Assembly (NCBI GenBank): GCA_046727175.1
Contig: JBKPCD010000201.1
Span: 1 to 11,873 of the forward strand
DNA: 11,873 bases
Direction: 5' to 3'
Origin: JBKPCD01 sp046727175
Lineage (GTDB): Bacteria; Acidobacteriota; Vicinamibacteria; Vicinamibacterales; 2-12-FULL-66-21
Positions 1-5,547 of this stretch are shown one piece after another. Under the pieces are notes generated by a model that saw only the letters and a program-made list of their open reading frames with translations, was not told the origin of the DNA and ran no database searches. Each line of letters starts with the position of its first letter. Position 1 is the stretch's first letter. The position numbers and the translations under genes were made by a program.

Positions 1-1
1 G

Positions 2-1111
2 CTGACCCACAGCCGAACCGACATCGCTGAGCTGGAGCTGCACGAGCTCGAACAGGCGCTCGAAAGCATCGGCCGTCCGCGTTTTCATGCGCGGCAGATC
101 TTCCAGTGGATTCACCGCCGCGGCATCTCGGCCTTCGGTGCGATGAGCGATCTGAGCCGCGATCTTCGGAGCGAGTTGACGCACGACTTTCGGATCAGCA
201 CACCGAACATCGTGCGGACCGAGCGCTCGATCGACGGTACCACAAAGCTCCTCCTGCAGCTGTGGGACGGAAAGCTCATCGAATCGGTCTGCATTCCGGA
301 ATCGAGCCCCGATGTCGCGACGCCCAGGACCGAACGATTCACGTTCTGCCTGTCGACGCAGGTTGGATGCGCCATGCGATGCGCGTTCTGCCTGACGGGG
401 AAGATGGGCATCGAGCGCAACTTGAGCGCAGGTGAAATCGTTGGACAGGTTCGGGTGCTCGCGGATCAGCTCCACCTGCTCGAGACTCGCTTCAACATCG
501 TCCTGATGGGCATGGGCGAGCCGCTGCACAATTACGACCAGACGATGAAGGCGCTCCGAATCCTCGCCGACGAACACGGTCTGGCGGTCTCGCCGCGGCG
601 GATCACGTTGTCGACGGTCGGAGTGCTTCCTGCACTCGAGCGGCTTGCCACCGAGCCACTGATGCCGAATCTGGCGATCTCGCTCCACTCCACGGACGAG
701 GACCAACGCGACATGCTCGTGCCGATCAACCGAAAGTACGGCCTGAAGGAGTTGATCGACGCGTGCCGGCGATTTCCGCTAAAGCGCCGGAACCGAATTA
801 CTTTCGAGTACGTGCTCCTGAAAGACGTGAACGACACGGCGGAGGACGCGCGCCGGCTGGTGAAGCTGCTCAACGGAATCAAAGCGAAGGTCAACCTCCT
901 GCCGCTCAACGAGGCCGCCGGCATTCCGTTCGAACGGCCGTCGGACGACCACGTGAACCGATTCGCCCAGATTCTCGCCGACCATCACGTCACTGTTTCC
1001 GTGCGCAAGTCGCGTGGCCGCGATATTCGCGCCGCCTGCGGTCAGCTCATCACCGAATCATCGAAGCTGAAGGCGCCGGGCCAACAGCTCGCAGCTCTCA
1101 TGCGCGTATGA
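2..1111 (+). CDS. rlmN: RlmN, dual-specificity 23S rRNA A2503 / tRNA A37 C2-methyltransferase (5' partial)
   Basis: Radical SAM enzyme that adds a methyl group to C2 of adenine 2503 in 23S rRNA and of A37 in a subset of tRNAs. The reading frame is open to the left edge, and the residues ahead of the first ATG (143) match the RlmN N-terminal helical domain (for example HARQIFQWIHRRG), so 143 is not the start and the true start lies off the window. The radical SAM cluster CAMRCAFC has cysteines at nt 368, 380 and 389. The two catalytic cysteines are both present: one seven residues ahead of the cluster (FCLSTQVGC, nt 347) and the C-terminal one in the AACGQL segment (nt 1037), equivalent to Cys118 and Cys355 of the E. 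coli enzyme. The MGMGEPL and LAISLHS motifs are also present. Both catalytic cysteines favour RlmN or the closely related Cfr over other radical SAM enzymes; the genomic setting favours RlmN. It is convergent with mtaB, with a 54-nt gap. Confidence 0.95.
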   Translation: MTHSRTDIAELELHELEQALESIGRPRFHARQIFQWIHRRGISAFGAMSDLSRDLRSELTHDFRISTPNIVRTERSIDGTTKLLLQLWDGKLIESVCIPESSPDVATPRTERFTFCLSTQVGCAMRCAFCLTGKMGIERNLSAGEIVGQVRVLADQLHLLETRFNIVLMGMGEPLHNYDQTMKALRILADEHGLAVSPRRITLSTVGVLPALERLATEPLMPNLAISLHSTDEDQRDMLVPINRKYGLKELIDACRRFPLKRRNRITFEYVLLKDVNDTAEDARRLVKLLNGIKAKVNLLPLNEAAGIPFERPSDDHVNRFAQILADHHVTVSVRKSRGRDIRAACGQLITESSKLKAPGQQLAALMRV

Positions 1112-1160
1112 GGTTCGCGGTTCCCAGTTCCCGGTTCACGGTTCTTGGTTCCTGGTTCTC
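1112..1160. repeat. Heptamer tandem repeat, seven units, in the rlmN/mtaB convergent gap
   Basis: Directly after the rlmN stop codon come seven consecutive 7-base units of the form (A/G)GTTCNN: ggttcgc, ggttccc, agttccc, ggttcac, ggttctt, ggttcct, ggttctc. The array is exactly 49 nt and ends five bases before the mtaB stop codon, so it fills nearly all of the gap between the two convergent genes. The five-base core is invariant apart from one G to A change, while the last two bases vary. There is no hairpin with a T tract here, so I see no conventional terminator between these genes. It resembles the class of short tandemly repeated heptamers known from some bacterial genomes; a function is not evident. 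Confidence 0.85.
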
Positions 1161-1165
1161 GCACG

Positions 1166-2476
1166 TCACAAACTACGTTTGTCTCCAACGACTACGCCGC
1201 ACATCGCGTCCTGGACCGAATCGAGCCTGATCACGACGCGCTCGTTTCTTGGCATCCCGGGTCCGATCCGCACCTTCAAGTAGTTGTCGGTCACGGCCAG
1301 CGTGCCATCCTCGAGCGTCAGCGCGGGACGAATCGTCCCAAGCTGACGCTCCTTGAAGCGGCGCGCGAGCTTCGCACCGATTTCACGCAGGCGTGCCGCG
1401 CGCTCGCGAACCACTGGTCCTGGTACCCGGTTGCCCATCGAAGCGGCCTCGGTTCCCGGACGATCCGAGTAGGGAAACACGTGGAGATGCGAGAGAGGTG
1501 ATTGCGGCAGGTACTCGAGGTTTGCTTCGAAGTCTTCAACGGACTCGTCAGGAAACCCCACGATCATGTCCGAGCCGATCGACGCGTGCGGGAGCTTCTC
1601 GGCGATCCCGTTGACCAGGTTTCGATAGTAGTCGAGCGTGTACGGACGTCTCATCGCGGCAAGCACGCGATCGCTGGCGTGCTGCAGCGGCAGATGGAAG
1701 TGCGGCGCGAACCGGCCCCGGCTGGCCGCGACCAGGTCCACAATCTCGGTCGTGCAATCCATCGGCTCGAGAGAGCTGATTCGGTACTGCACATCGACGT
1801 TCGATCGATCCAGCGCGCGAAGCAAATCGATCAATGAGACCGCCGGAGTGAGATCGCGGCCGTAAGAGCCGAGATGCACGCCCGTCAGCACGATCTCCTT
1901 GAACCCGGCGGCAGCGATCCGTTCGACGTCGCGGACCACCTCTGACATCCGAACGCTTCGGCCTGCCCCGCGTGTCCAAGGGATGATGCAGTACGCGCAG
2001 CGCTCCTCACATCCGGTCTGGACTCGCAGGGTGAAGGCGGTGCGCCCGGCGACACCCGGCTCGATTGGCGCGCCGCACGCGCCGTCGCCATCGCCGAAAC
2101 GTTCTCTGGTCGTCGGTCCGCTGGATCCAAATCGCAGGCGCACTGCCGCGTCGGCAATCGTCTCGACAAGCCGCTCCTTCTCCTCGTTTCGAATCACCCG
2201 AACGACGTTTGGAAGCGCCTGGAGCTCGTCGGGGCGACGCGTGGCATAGCACCCGGTCACGATGACCTGGGCAGCAGGATTGTCGCGGACAACGCGGCGA
2301 ATCGCCTGCCTCGCGCCCTGGTCGGCGGTCGACGTCACCGAGCACGTGTTGACGATGACAAGGTCTGCGTCGGCCGATGGTACGTCAACCCCGCCGCGTG
2401 CACGCAGATCCTCGTCGATGCGGAGCGAGTCCGCCTGATTCACGCGACAGCCGAATGTAATGATCGAGTAGCGCAC
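1166..2476 (-). CDS. mtaB: MtaB, tRNA (N6-threonylcarbamoyladenosine(37)-C2)-methylthiotransferase
   Basis: Converts t6A to ms2t6A at position 37 of ANN-decoding tRNAs, using two iron-sulfur clusters. The 436-residue protein has the UPF0004 N-terminal domain with cysteines 10 (ITFGCRVNQ), 44 (VNTCSVTS) and 76 (VTGCYATRRPDEL). The radical SAM domain has the triad TGCEERCAYC (156, 160, 163), and a C-terminal TRAM-like segment follows from about residue 385. The YATRRPDEL and VLTGVHLGSYGRD signatures point to MtaB rather than MiaB or RimO. The frame stays open to 2647, but the extra 57 codons run through the degenerate repeat at 2517-2626 and show no family similarity. I therefore chose the GTG at 2476, giving VRYSIITFGC, which places the first cysteine at the usual distance. 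In-frame GTGs at 2491, 2509 and 2521 are alternatives. No convincing ribosome-binding site precedes any of them. It is the last gene of the purD-purE-mtaB block. Confidence 0.9.
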   Translation of the reverse strand: MRYSIITFGCRVNQADSLRIDEDLRARGGVDVPSADADLVIVNTCSVTSTADQGARQAIRRVVRDNPAAQVIVTGCYATRRPDELQALPNVVRVIRNEEKERLVETIADAAVRLRFGSSGPTTRERFGDGDGACGAPIEPGVAGRTAFTLRVQTGCEERCAYCIIPWTRGAGRSVRMSEVVRDVERIAAAGFKEIVLTGVHLGSYGRDLTPAVSLIDLLRALDRSNVDVQYRISSLEPMDCTTEIVDLVAASRGRFAPHFHLPLQHASDRVLAAMRRPYTLDYYRNLVNGIAEKLPHASIGSDMIVGFPDESVEDFEANLEYLPQSPLSHLHVFPYSDRPGTEAASMGNRVPGPVVRERAARLREIGAKLARRFKERQLGTIRPALTLEDGTLAVTDNYLKVRIGPGMPRNERVVIRLDSVQDAMCGVVVGDKRSL

Positions 2477-2516
2477 GGTGTCTGAGCTCACTCGGGAGGC
2501 GGAGATCACGAAATCA

Positions 2517-2626
2517 TTCACCGCGGAGCCACGGGGCACACGGCGAATGCTTTTTATTGTTTCGTACTCCGTGCTCTTCGTGACTCCGTTGTGAAGGCTT
2601 TGTCCGTGTCCTCCGTCTCCTCCGCT
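2517..2626. repeat. Degenerate CCGTG/CACGG inverted repeat element between purE and mtaB
   Basis: The arms at 2517-2543 and 2569-2595 are imperfect inverted copies (21 of 27 positions match by eye), starting TTCAC and ending GTGAA, around an A/T-rich 25-nt spacer (ctttttattgtttcg within it). A third, direct, more degenerate copy of the right arm follows at about 2602-2626. The recurring word is CTCCGTG or its complement CACGGAG. The element occupies most of the 151-nt purE to mtaB gap and reaches to within two bases of the purE stop codon. The layout is that of a dispersed intergenic repeat, as in REP/ERIC-like or MITE-like families. Only one locus is visible here, so dispersal is inferred. 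It would be transcribed as a hairpin within the purE-mtaB mRNA. Confidence 0.75.
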
Positions 2627-2627
2627 A

Positions 2628-3131
2628 TCAGAGCGGCGGCGAACCATCGCCGATCAACCGAAGCGCGGCCTCCTCAACCTTCTCGGCAAGCTTCTTCTTG
2701 TACGCCTCGAGTCGTACGCTGATTCCCGCGTCACCGACGGCGAGGATCTGTGCCGCAAGCACGCCGGCATTCGTCGCGCCTGGCTTCCCAATGGACACCG
2801 TCGCGACGGGCACGCCGGGAGGCATCTGTACAGTCGAGAGCAGCGCGTCCAGACCCTTGAGCGCTGACGAATCGATCGGCACGCCGATGACCGGCAGAGT
2901 CGTGTGAGCCGCAACGACGCCGGCGAGATGGGCGGCCGCGCCGGCGCCAACGATGAATACTCTCACGCCACGGCCAGGCGCCTCTCGAATCAGCCGTATC
3001 ACGCGATCTGGCGATCGATGCGCCGAGGCGACGGTCCAGTCGCACTGAACCTGCAACTCGCGAAGCACGTCGACGGCGCCCTGCATCACGGGTGCGTCCG
3101 AATCGGAGCCCATGAGGATCAAGACTGACAT
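2628..3131 (-). CDS. purE: PurE, N5-carboxyaminoimidazole ribonucleotide mutase
   Basis: Catalyses N5-CAIR to CAIR conversion in de novo purine synthesis; cytoplasmic, octameric in the class I family. At 167 residues it has the usual length. Visible motifs are GSDSD (8-12) for phosphate binding, SAHRSPDR (36-43) with the catalytic-loop His38, GAGAAAHLAGVVAAHT, and the PIDSSALKGLDALLSTVQMP segment. The C-terminal helix is lysine- and glutamate-rich. The frame extends upstream to 3245, but those 38 codons are an Arg/Pro/Gly-rich read through the GC-rich hairpin element. The ATG at 3131 (MSVLILMGSDSD) gives the family N-terminus. No clear Shine-Dalgarno sequence lies before it. Histidine-containing SAHR and the surrounding sequence indicate class I, so a PurK partner is expected elsewhere in the genome; none is in this window. 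Confidence 0.95.
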   Translation of the reverse strand: MSVLILMGSDSDAPVMQGAVDVLRELQVQCDWTVASAHRSPDRVIRLIREAPGRGVRVFIVGAGAAAHLAGVVAAHTTLPVIGVPIDSSALKGLDALLSTVQMPPGVPVATVSIGKPGATNAGVLAAQILAVGDAGISVRLEAYKKKLAEKVEEAALRLIGDGSPPL

Positions 3132-3140
3132 GTTGATTAC

Positions 3141-3245
3141 TTGACCGGGGGGCTTCGCCTCGCCGGCCCCCCATCGCCGTCGCTCGCGGGGACCCCTCCG
3201 CCCCCGCTCCGGCGGGGCGCGCCCGTGGCGCGCCTGGCTGGTCAA
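3141..3245. repeat. GC-rich multi-hairpin element bounded by TTGACC/GGTCAA, between purD and purE
   Basis: This 105-nt block is flanked by a short terminal inverted repeat, TTGACC (3141-3146) and GGTCAA (3240-3245). Inside are three successive stem-loops. The first pairs GGGGGGC (3147-3153) with GCCCCCC (3166-3172). The second pairs CGCCCC (3199-3204) with GGGGCG (3214-3219). The third is formed by two copies of the palindrome GGCGCGCC (3216-3223 and 3227-3234) separated by CGT. The second and third stems overlap and are mutually exclusive. The block is far more GC-rich than the neighbouring genes and non-coding in aspect. The purD stop codon and purE start codon sit just outside it. No T tract follows any stem on the minus strand, so it is not a classic terminator; a REP-like or small non-autonomous mobile repeat is the best reading. 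Confidence 0.75.
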
Positions 3246-3252
3246 AGTCGCA

Positions 3253-4536
3253 TCATAGCGGCAGTGCCTTCAATCCAATATCGCGGCGATAGTGCATGCC
3301 GTCGAAGGATATCGCCGAGACGCCTTCATATGCGCGGGCGACCGCGCCCTCGAACGTCGCGCCGCGGCCGACGACCGTGAGAACGCGTCCGCCGGCGGTG
3401 ACGATGGCTTCCTCTTCACCAGCGCGTCGCGTGCCCGCGTGAAGGACGAGAACGTCTTCGAGTCGTTCGGCGTCATCGAGCCCGGAAATCGGGAGACCCA
3501 TCGGCCCTGAACCAGGATAGCCCTTCGATGCGAGCACGACGCCGACATGTTTTCGGCCGCTGAACCGGATCGACGATCCGAGGAGCGTGCCGGCGGCGGC
3601 CGCCGCGAGGTGCGGAACGAGATCCCCCTCGACAGCCGGAATCACCACCTGCGCCTCCGGATCGCCGAATCGGACGTTGAACTCGATCACCTTAGGACCA
3701 TCGCAGGTGAGCATCAACCCGGCGTAGAGGAATCCGCGGTACTCGTGACCATCGGCAGCAAGGCCATCGACGACGGGCTGGACGATCTCGCGCATGATTC
3801 GCGCGTGAAGCGCATCGTCGACGAGCGCGCTCGGCGCAAACGCACCCATGCCGCCCGTGTTGGGACCTTCGTCGTGATCGAAGGCGCGCTTGTGGTCTTG
3901 CGCCGTCAACAGCGGCACGGCGCGTGTGCCGTCGCAAAGCGCAAAGAAAGAGACTTCCGGTCCCGTGAGACATTCCTCGAGCACGAGACGCACGCCGGCG
4001 TCGCCGAACTGCCGCTCCTTCATCGCGGCGTCGACAGCCCGGTCCGCGCTCGCACGATCGTGGGCCACGACGACACCTTTTCCTGCAGCGAGTCCGTCGG
4101 CCTTGACAACGACAGGAAACCCCAGCTCACCGCGCGCGATCAACGCGTGCGCGGAAGACGCATCGTCGCACACGCGGTAACGCGCCGTGGGGATGCCGTA
4201 CTTCGCCATGAAGGTCTTCGCGAAGACCTTGCTGCATTCGAGCTGCGCAGCCGCGCGTGTGGGACCGACGATCGGAAGACCGCTGGCGATGAAAAGATCG
4301 ACCAGCCCGCGAGCGAGTGGAAGCTCGGGGCCCACGACGGTCAGATCGACGCGCTCGCGTGTGGCGAGCGCGAGCAGCCCTTCACAATCGGCGGCATCGA
4401 CGGCTGCGAGCCGCGCGTGCCGAGCGATGCCGGGGTTGCCAGGGGCCGCAAACACCTCGTCGACGCCGGATTCCCGAGCGAGCTTCCACGCGAGCGCGTG
4501 CTCGCGGCCACCGCCGCCCACGACAAGGACCTTCAT
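3253..4536 (-). CDS. purD: PurD, phosphoribosylamine-glycine ligase (GAR synthetase)
   Basis: ATP-grasp ligase that joins glycine to 5-phosphoribosylamine, the second step of de novo purine synthesis. At 427 residues it has full family length and begins MKVLVVGGGGREHALAWKL, the N-terminal nucleotide-binding-like loop. Further signatures are the VGPELPLARGLVD segment, the FPVVVKADGLAAGKGV motif of the ATP-grasp fold, QDHKRAFDHDEGPNTGGMGA, and the metal-binding IEFNVRFGDPEAQVV near residue 290. The C-terminal domain is complete (ending GLKALPL). The ATG at 4536 is the only sensible start. It is first in the minus-strand block and divergent from rpsU. No strong promoter was recognised upstream on the minus strand, although 4541-4575 is locally A/T-rich. 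Confidence 0.97.
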   Translation of the reverse strand: MKVLVVGGGGREHALAWKLARESGVDEVFAAPGNPGIARHARLAAVDAADCEGLLALATRERVDLTVVGPELPLARGLVDLFIASGLPIVGPTRAAAQLECSKVFAKTFMAKYGIPTARYRVCDDASSAHALIARGELGFPVVVKADGLAAGKGVVVAHDRASADRAVDAAMKERQFGDAGVRLVLEECLTGPEVSFFALCDGTRAVPLLTAQDHKRAFDHDEGPNTGGMGAFAPSALVDDALHARIMREIVQPVVDGLAADGHEYRGFLYAGLMLTCDGPKVIEFNVRFGDPEAQVVIPAVEGDLVPHLAAAAAGTLLGSSIRFSGRKHVGVVLASKGYPGSGPMGLPISGLDDAERLEDVLVLHAGTRRAGEEEAIVTAGGRVLTVVGRGATFEGAVARAYEGVSAISFDGMHYRRDIGLKALPL

Positions 4537-4619
4537 ACTCAGCAGTCAAACCCAATATTTTGAGGGAATTACGAACAAGGGTCGAATCGGGGCTGGTGAC
4601 GCGGACGACCTGAGCTTTA

Positions 4620-4648
4620 TTGCAAAAAAACCGTGAGTTACCTGTGAT
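4620..4648 (+). promoter_or_regulatory. Candidate sigma70-type promoter for rpsU
   Basis: TTGCAA at 4620-4625 and TGTGAT at 4643-4648 are separated by exactly 17 bases. Each matches four of six consensus positions. It sits in the least GC-rich part of the purD/rpsU divergent region, about 70 bases upstream of the rpsU start, leaving a leader of about 60 nt. Found by eye only. Confidence 0.4.
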
Positions 4649-4676
4649 AGCCTAACACACTCTGTCGGACTCTTCG

Positions 4677-4696
4677 GGCCTCCCCGGGGGCAGGCC
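4677..4696 (+). promoter_or_regulatory. Leader stem-loop just upstream of the rpsU ribosome-binding site
   Basis: GGCCT (4677-4681) can pair with AGGCC (4692-4696), extended by C/G pairs through the central CCCC-GGGGG with one bulged base. It ends two bases before the Shine-Dalgarno sequence starts at 4699. Its position allows an effect on ribosome access, but nothing in the sequence proves regulation. Confidence 0.4.
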
Positions 4697-4698
4697 GC

Positions 4699-4708
4699 TA
4701 AGGAGGTG
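4699..4708 (+). promoter_or_regulatory. Ten-base Shine-Dalgarno sequence of rpsU
   Basis: TAAGGAGGTG is a perfect ten-base complement to the usual 16S rRNA 3' end (CACCUCCUUA). Eight bases separate it from the TTG start at 4717, which it decides. No other gene in the window has a site this long; several have none. Confidence 0.85.
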
Positions 4709-4716
4709 TATTCGGA

Positions 4717-4914
4717 TTGGCTGAAGTCAAAGTGCAGGAAGGGGAATCAATCGAAAGTGCGCTGCGCCGTTTCAAACGGAAAGTGCAGCAGGAAGATATC
4801 ATCAAGGATATCAAGAAGCACTCGTTTTATCTGAAGCCAGGTGATCGGCGCCGCGCCAAGCAGGCGCTCGCACGGAAGCGTACGCGCAAAAAGCAACGCC
4901 GCGAATCGGATTAG
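4717..4914 (+). CDS. rpsU: Small ribosomal subunit protein bS21
   Basis: The 65-residue basic protein of the 30S subunit sits near the platform and the anti-Shine-Dalgarno region and assists initiation. The sequence MAEVKVQEGESIESALRRF, followed by KRKVQQEDIIKDIKKHSFYLKPGDRRRAKQ split over the middle, is a full match to the family, with the usual Lys/Arg-rich C-terminal tail (ARKRTRKKQRRESD). The start is TTG: it is the codon that gives the family N-terminus and it has a ten-base Shine-Dalgarno sequence. The gene is divergent from purD and followed 113 nt later by a zinc-ribbon gene on the same strand, with a shared terminator at 5368-5401. A weak start codon combined with a maximal ribosome-binding site is notable for a protein that itself contacts the decoding platform. 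Confidence 0.97.
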   Translation: MAEVKVQEGESIESALRRFKRKVQQEDIIKDIKKHSFYLKPGDRRRAKQALARKRTRKKQRRESD

Positions 4915-4929
4915 GGGCGTCGAACAGCA

Positions 4930-4977
4930 GGCCCCGTTCGCGTGGCCGACCATGATGGTCGGTCCCGCAGCGGGGCC
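4930..4977 (+). other. Two-tier hairpin in the rpsU / zinc-ribbon gap
   Basis: An outer stem GGCCCCG (4930-4936) / CGGGGCC (4971-4977) encloses a 17-nt perfect palindrome (4946-4962, centred on GACCATGATGGTC). There is no T tract after the outer stem, so it does not look like a strong intrinsic terminator. It could be an mRNA processing or stability element between the two cistrons, or a dyad protein-binding site. Confidence 0.5.
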
Positions 4978-5027
4978 ATTCCCGTTGGTGCGCGGGCGGG
5001 ACATCGAGTTGGTGAGAGGTGGGGCCG

Positions 5028-5342
5028 ATGGAGTTTCAGGACAAGACGTTGCACTGCGTAGACTGCGGAACGGAGTTCATCTGGACGGCAGGGGAGCAGC
5101 TCTTCTTCGCCGACAAGAACTTCAAGAACGAACCCAAACGGTGCAAGAGCTGCAAGGCGAAGCGCGCTTCGCGCCCCTCGGGCGCCAGCGGCCCAATCGC
5201 CAGGGAACGCGTCGAGACGACCACGAACTGCTCGGCGTGCGGAAAGGAAACAACAGTGCCGTTCCGGCCGACGCAGGGGCGTCCCGTGTTCTGCCGCGAA
5301 TGCTTTCAGCAGCGTAAATTCGCGGGGGCCAGCGGCATCTAG
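5028..5342 (+). CDS. Two-module zinc-ribbon protein with CxxC-x17-CxxC domain
   Basis: A 104-residue protein of unknown function with two four-cysteine modules. The first is CVDC (10-13) paired with CKSC (39-42), of the probable zinc-binding type that starts with FQDKTL plus CVDCG. The second is CSAC (68-71) and CREC (89-92), with exactly 17 residues between the pairs, the spacing that names the CxxC-x17-CxxC family. The linker is short and basic (KAKRASRPSGASG), compatible with nucleic-acid contact. I chose the ATG at 5028, preceded by an AGAGGTGGGG purine stretch, over the GTG at 5019, because relatives begin near MEFQDKTL. It follows rpsU and is closed by a strong terminator, suggesting a translation- or RNA-related role, which is inference. 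No enzymatic motif is visible. Confidence 0.88.
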   Translation: MEFQDKTLHCVDCGTEFIWTAGEQLFFADKNFKNEPKRCKSCKAKRASRPSGASGPIARERVETTTNCSACGKETTVPFRPTQGRPVFCRECFQQRKFAGASGI

Positions 5343-5367
5343 TCCTGAGCTTCACGAGTCCTCGAGA

Positions 5368-5401
5368 GGCCACGCCGTCGGGGCGTGGCCTTTTCTTTTT
5401 T
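5368..5401 (+). terminator. Intrinsic terminator after the rpsU / zinc-ribbon unit
   Basis: A nine-base-pair perfect stem, GGCCACGCC (5368-5376) and GGCGTGGCC (5382-5390), with a five-base loop is followed by TTTTCTTTTTT. It lies 26 bases after the zinc-ribbon stop codon and separates that unit from the efflux operon. Confidence 0.93.
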
Positions 5402-5534
5402 GGCCCCGCAAGGGCTGGAACGAATCGCCGGATCGAATCGTCTGTCGCGCGCGTCTAAAAATTGATCACAACGTGCGCGGGTCCGGGTTTTGCGAACGTA
5501 CCACCGGCCAGCACCCGGCTCATCGTCGGTCACC

Positions 5535-5540
5535 TGTAAT
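5535..5540 (+). promoter_or_regulatory. Candidate -10 box placing transcription start at the pump adaptor ATG
   Basis: TGTAAT matches TATAAT at five of six positions and ends seven bases before the adaptor ATG at 5548, so the predicted first transcribed base is at or next to the A of the start codon. The seven bases between hold no Shine-Dalgarno sequence (ttcttttt-like). No good -35 hexamer is visible 16-18 bases upstream, which lowers confidence. Confidence 0.3.
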
Positions 5541-5547
5541 TCTTTTT

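Noticed and set aside
2517..2626. CRISPR-like or terminator reading of the repeated CCGTG words
   Set aside because: Copies are inverted and degenerate with no regular spacers, and there is no stem followed by a T tract in the minus-strand direction of transcription.
2477..2647. N-terminal extension of MtaB to the ATG at 2647
   Set aside because: The extension reads through the degenerate repeat and overlaps purE; the family N-terminus begins near 2476.
3132..3245. N-terminal extension of PurE to 3245
   Set aside because: These codons translate the GC-rich hairpin element into Arg/Pro/Gly repeats, and the standard PurE start is at 3131.
3547..4563. A 338-codon plus-strand frame over purD
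   Set aside because: It is antisense to a full-length, fully motif-bearing PurD and has no protein-like features.
4537..4620. A purD promoter on the minus strand
   Set aside because: Several A/T-rich hexamers were tried, but none gave two acceptable boxes at 16-18 base spacing.
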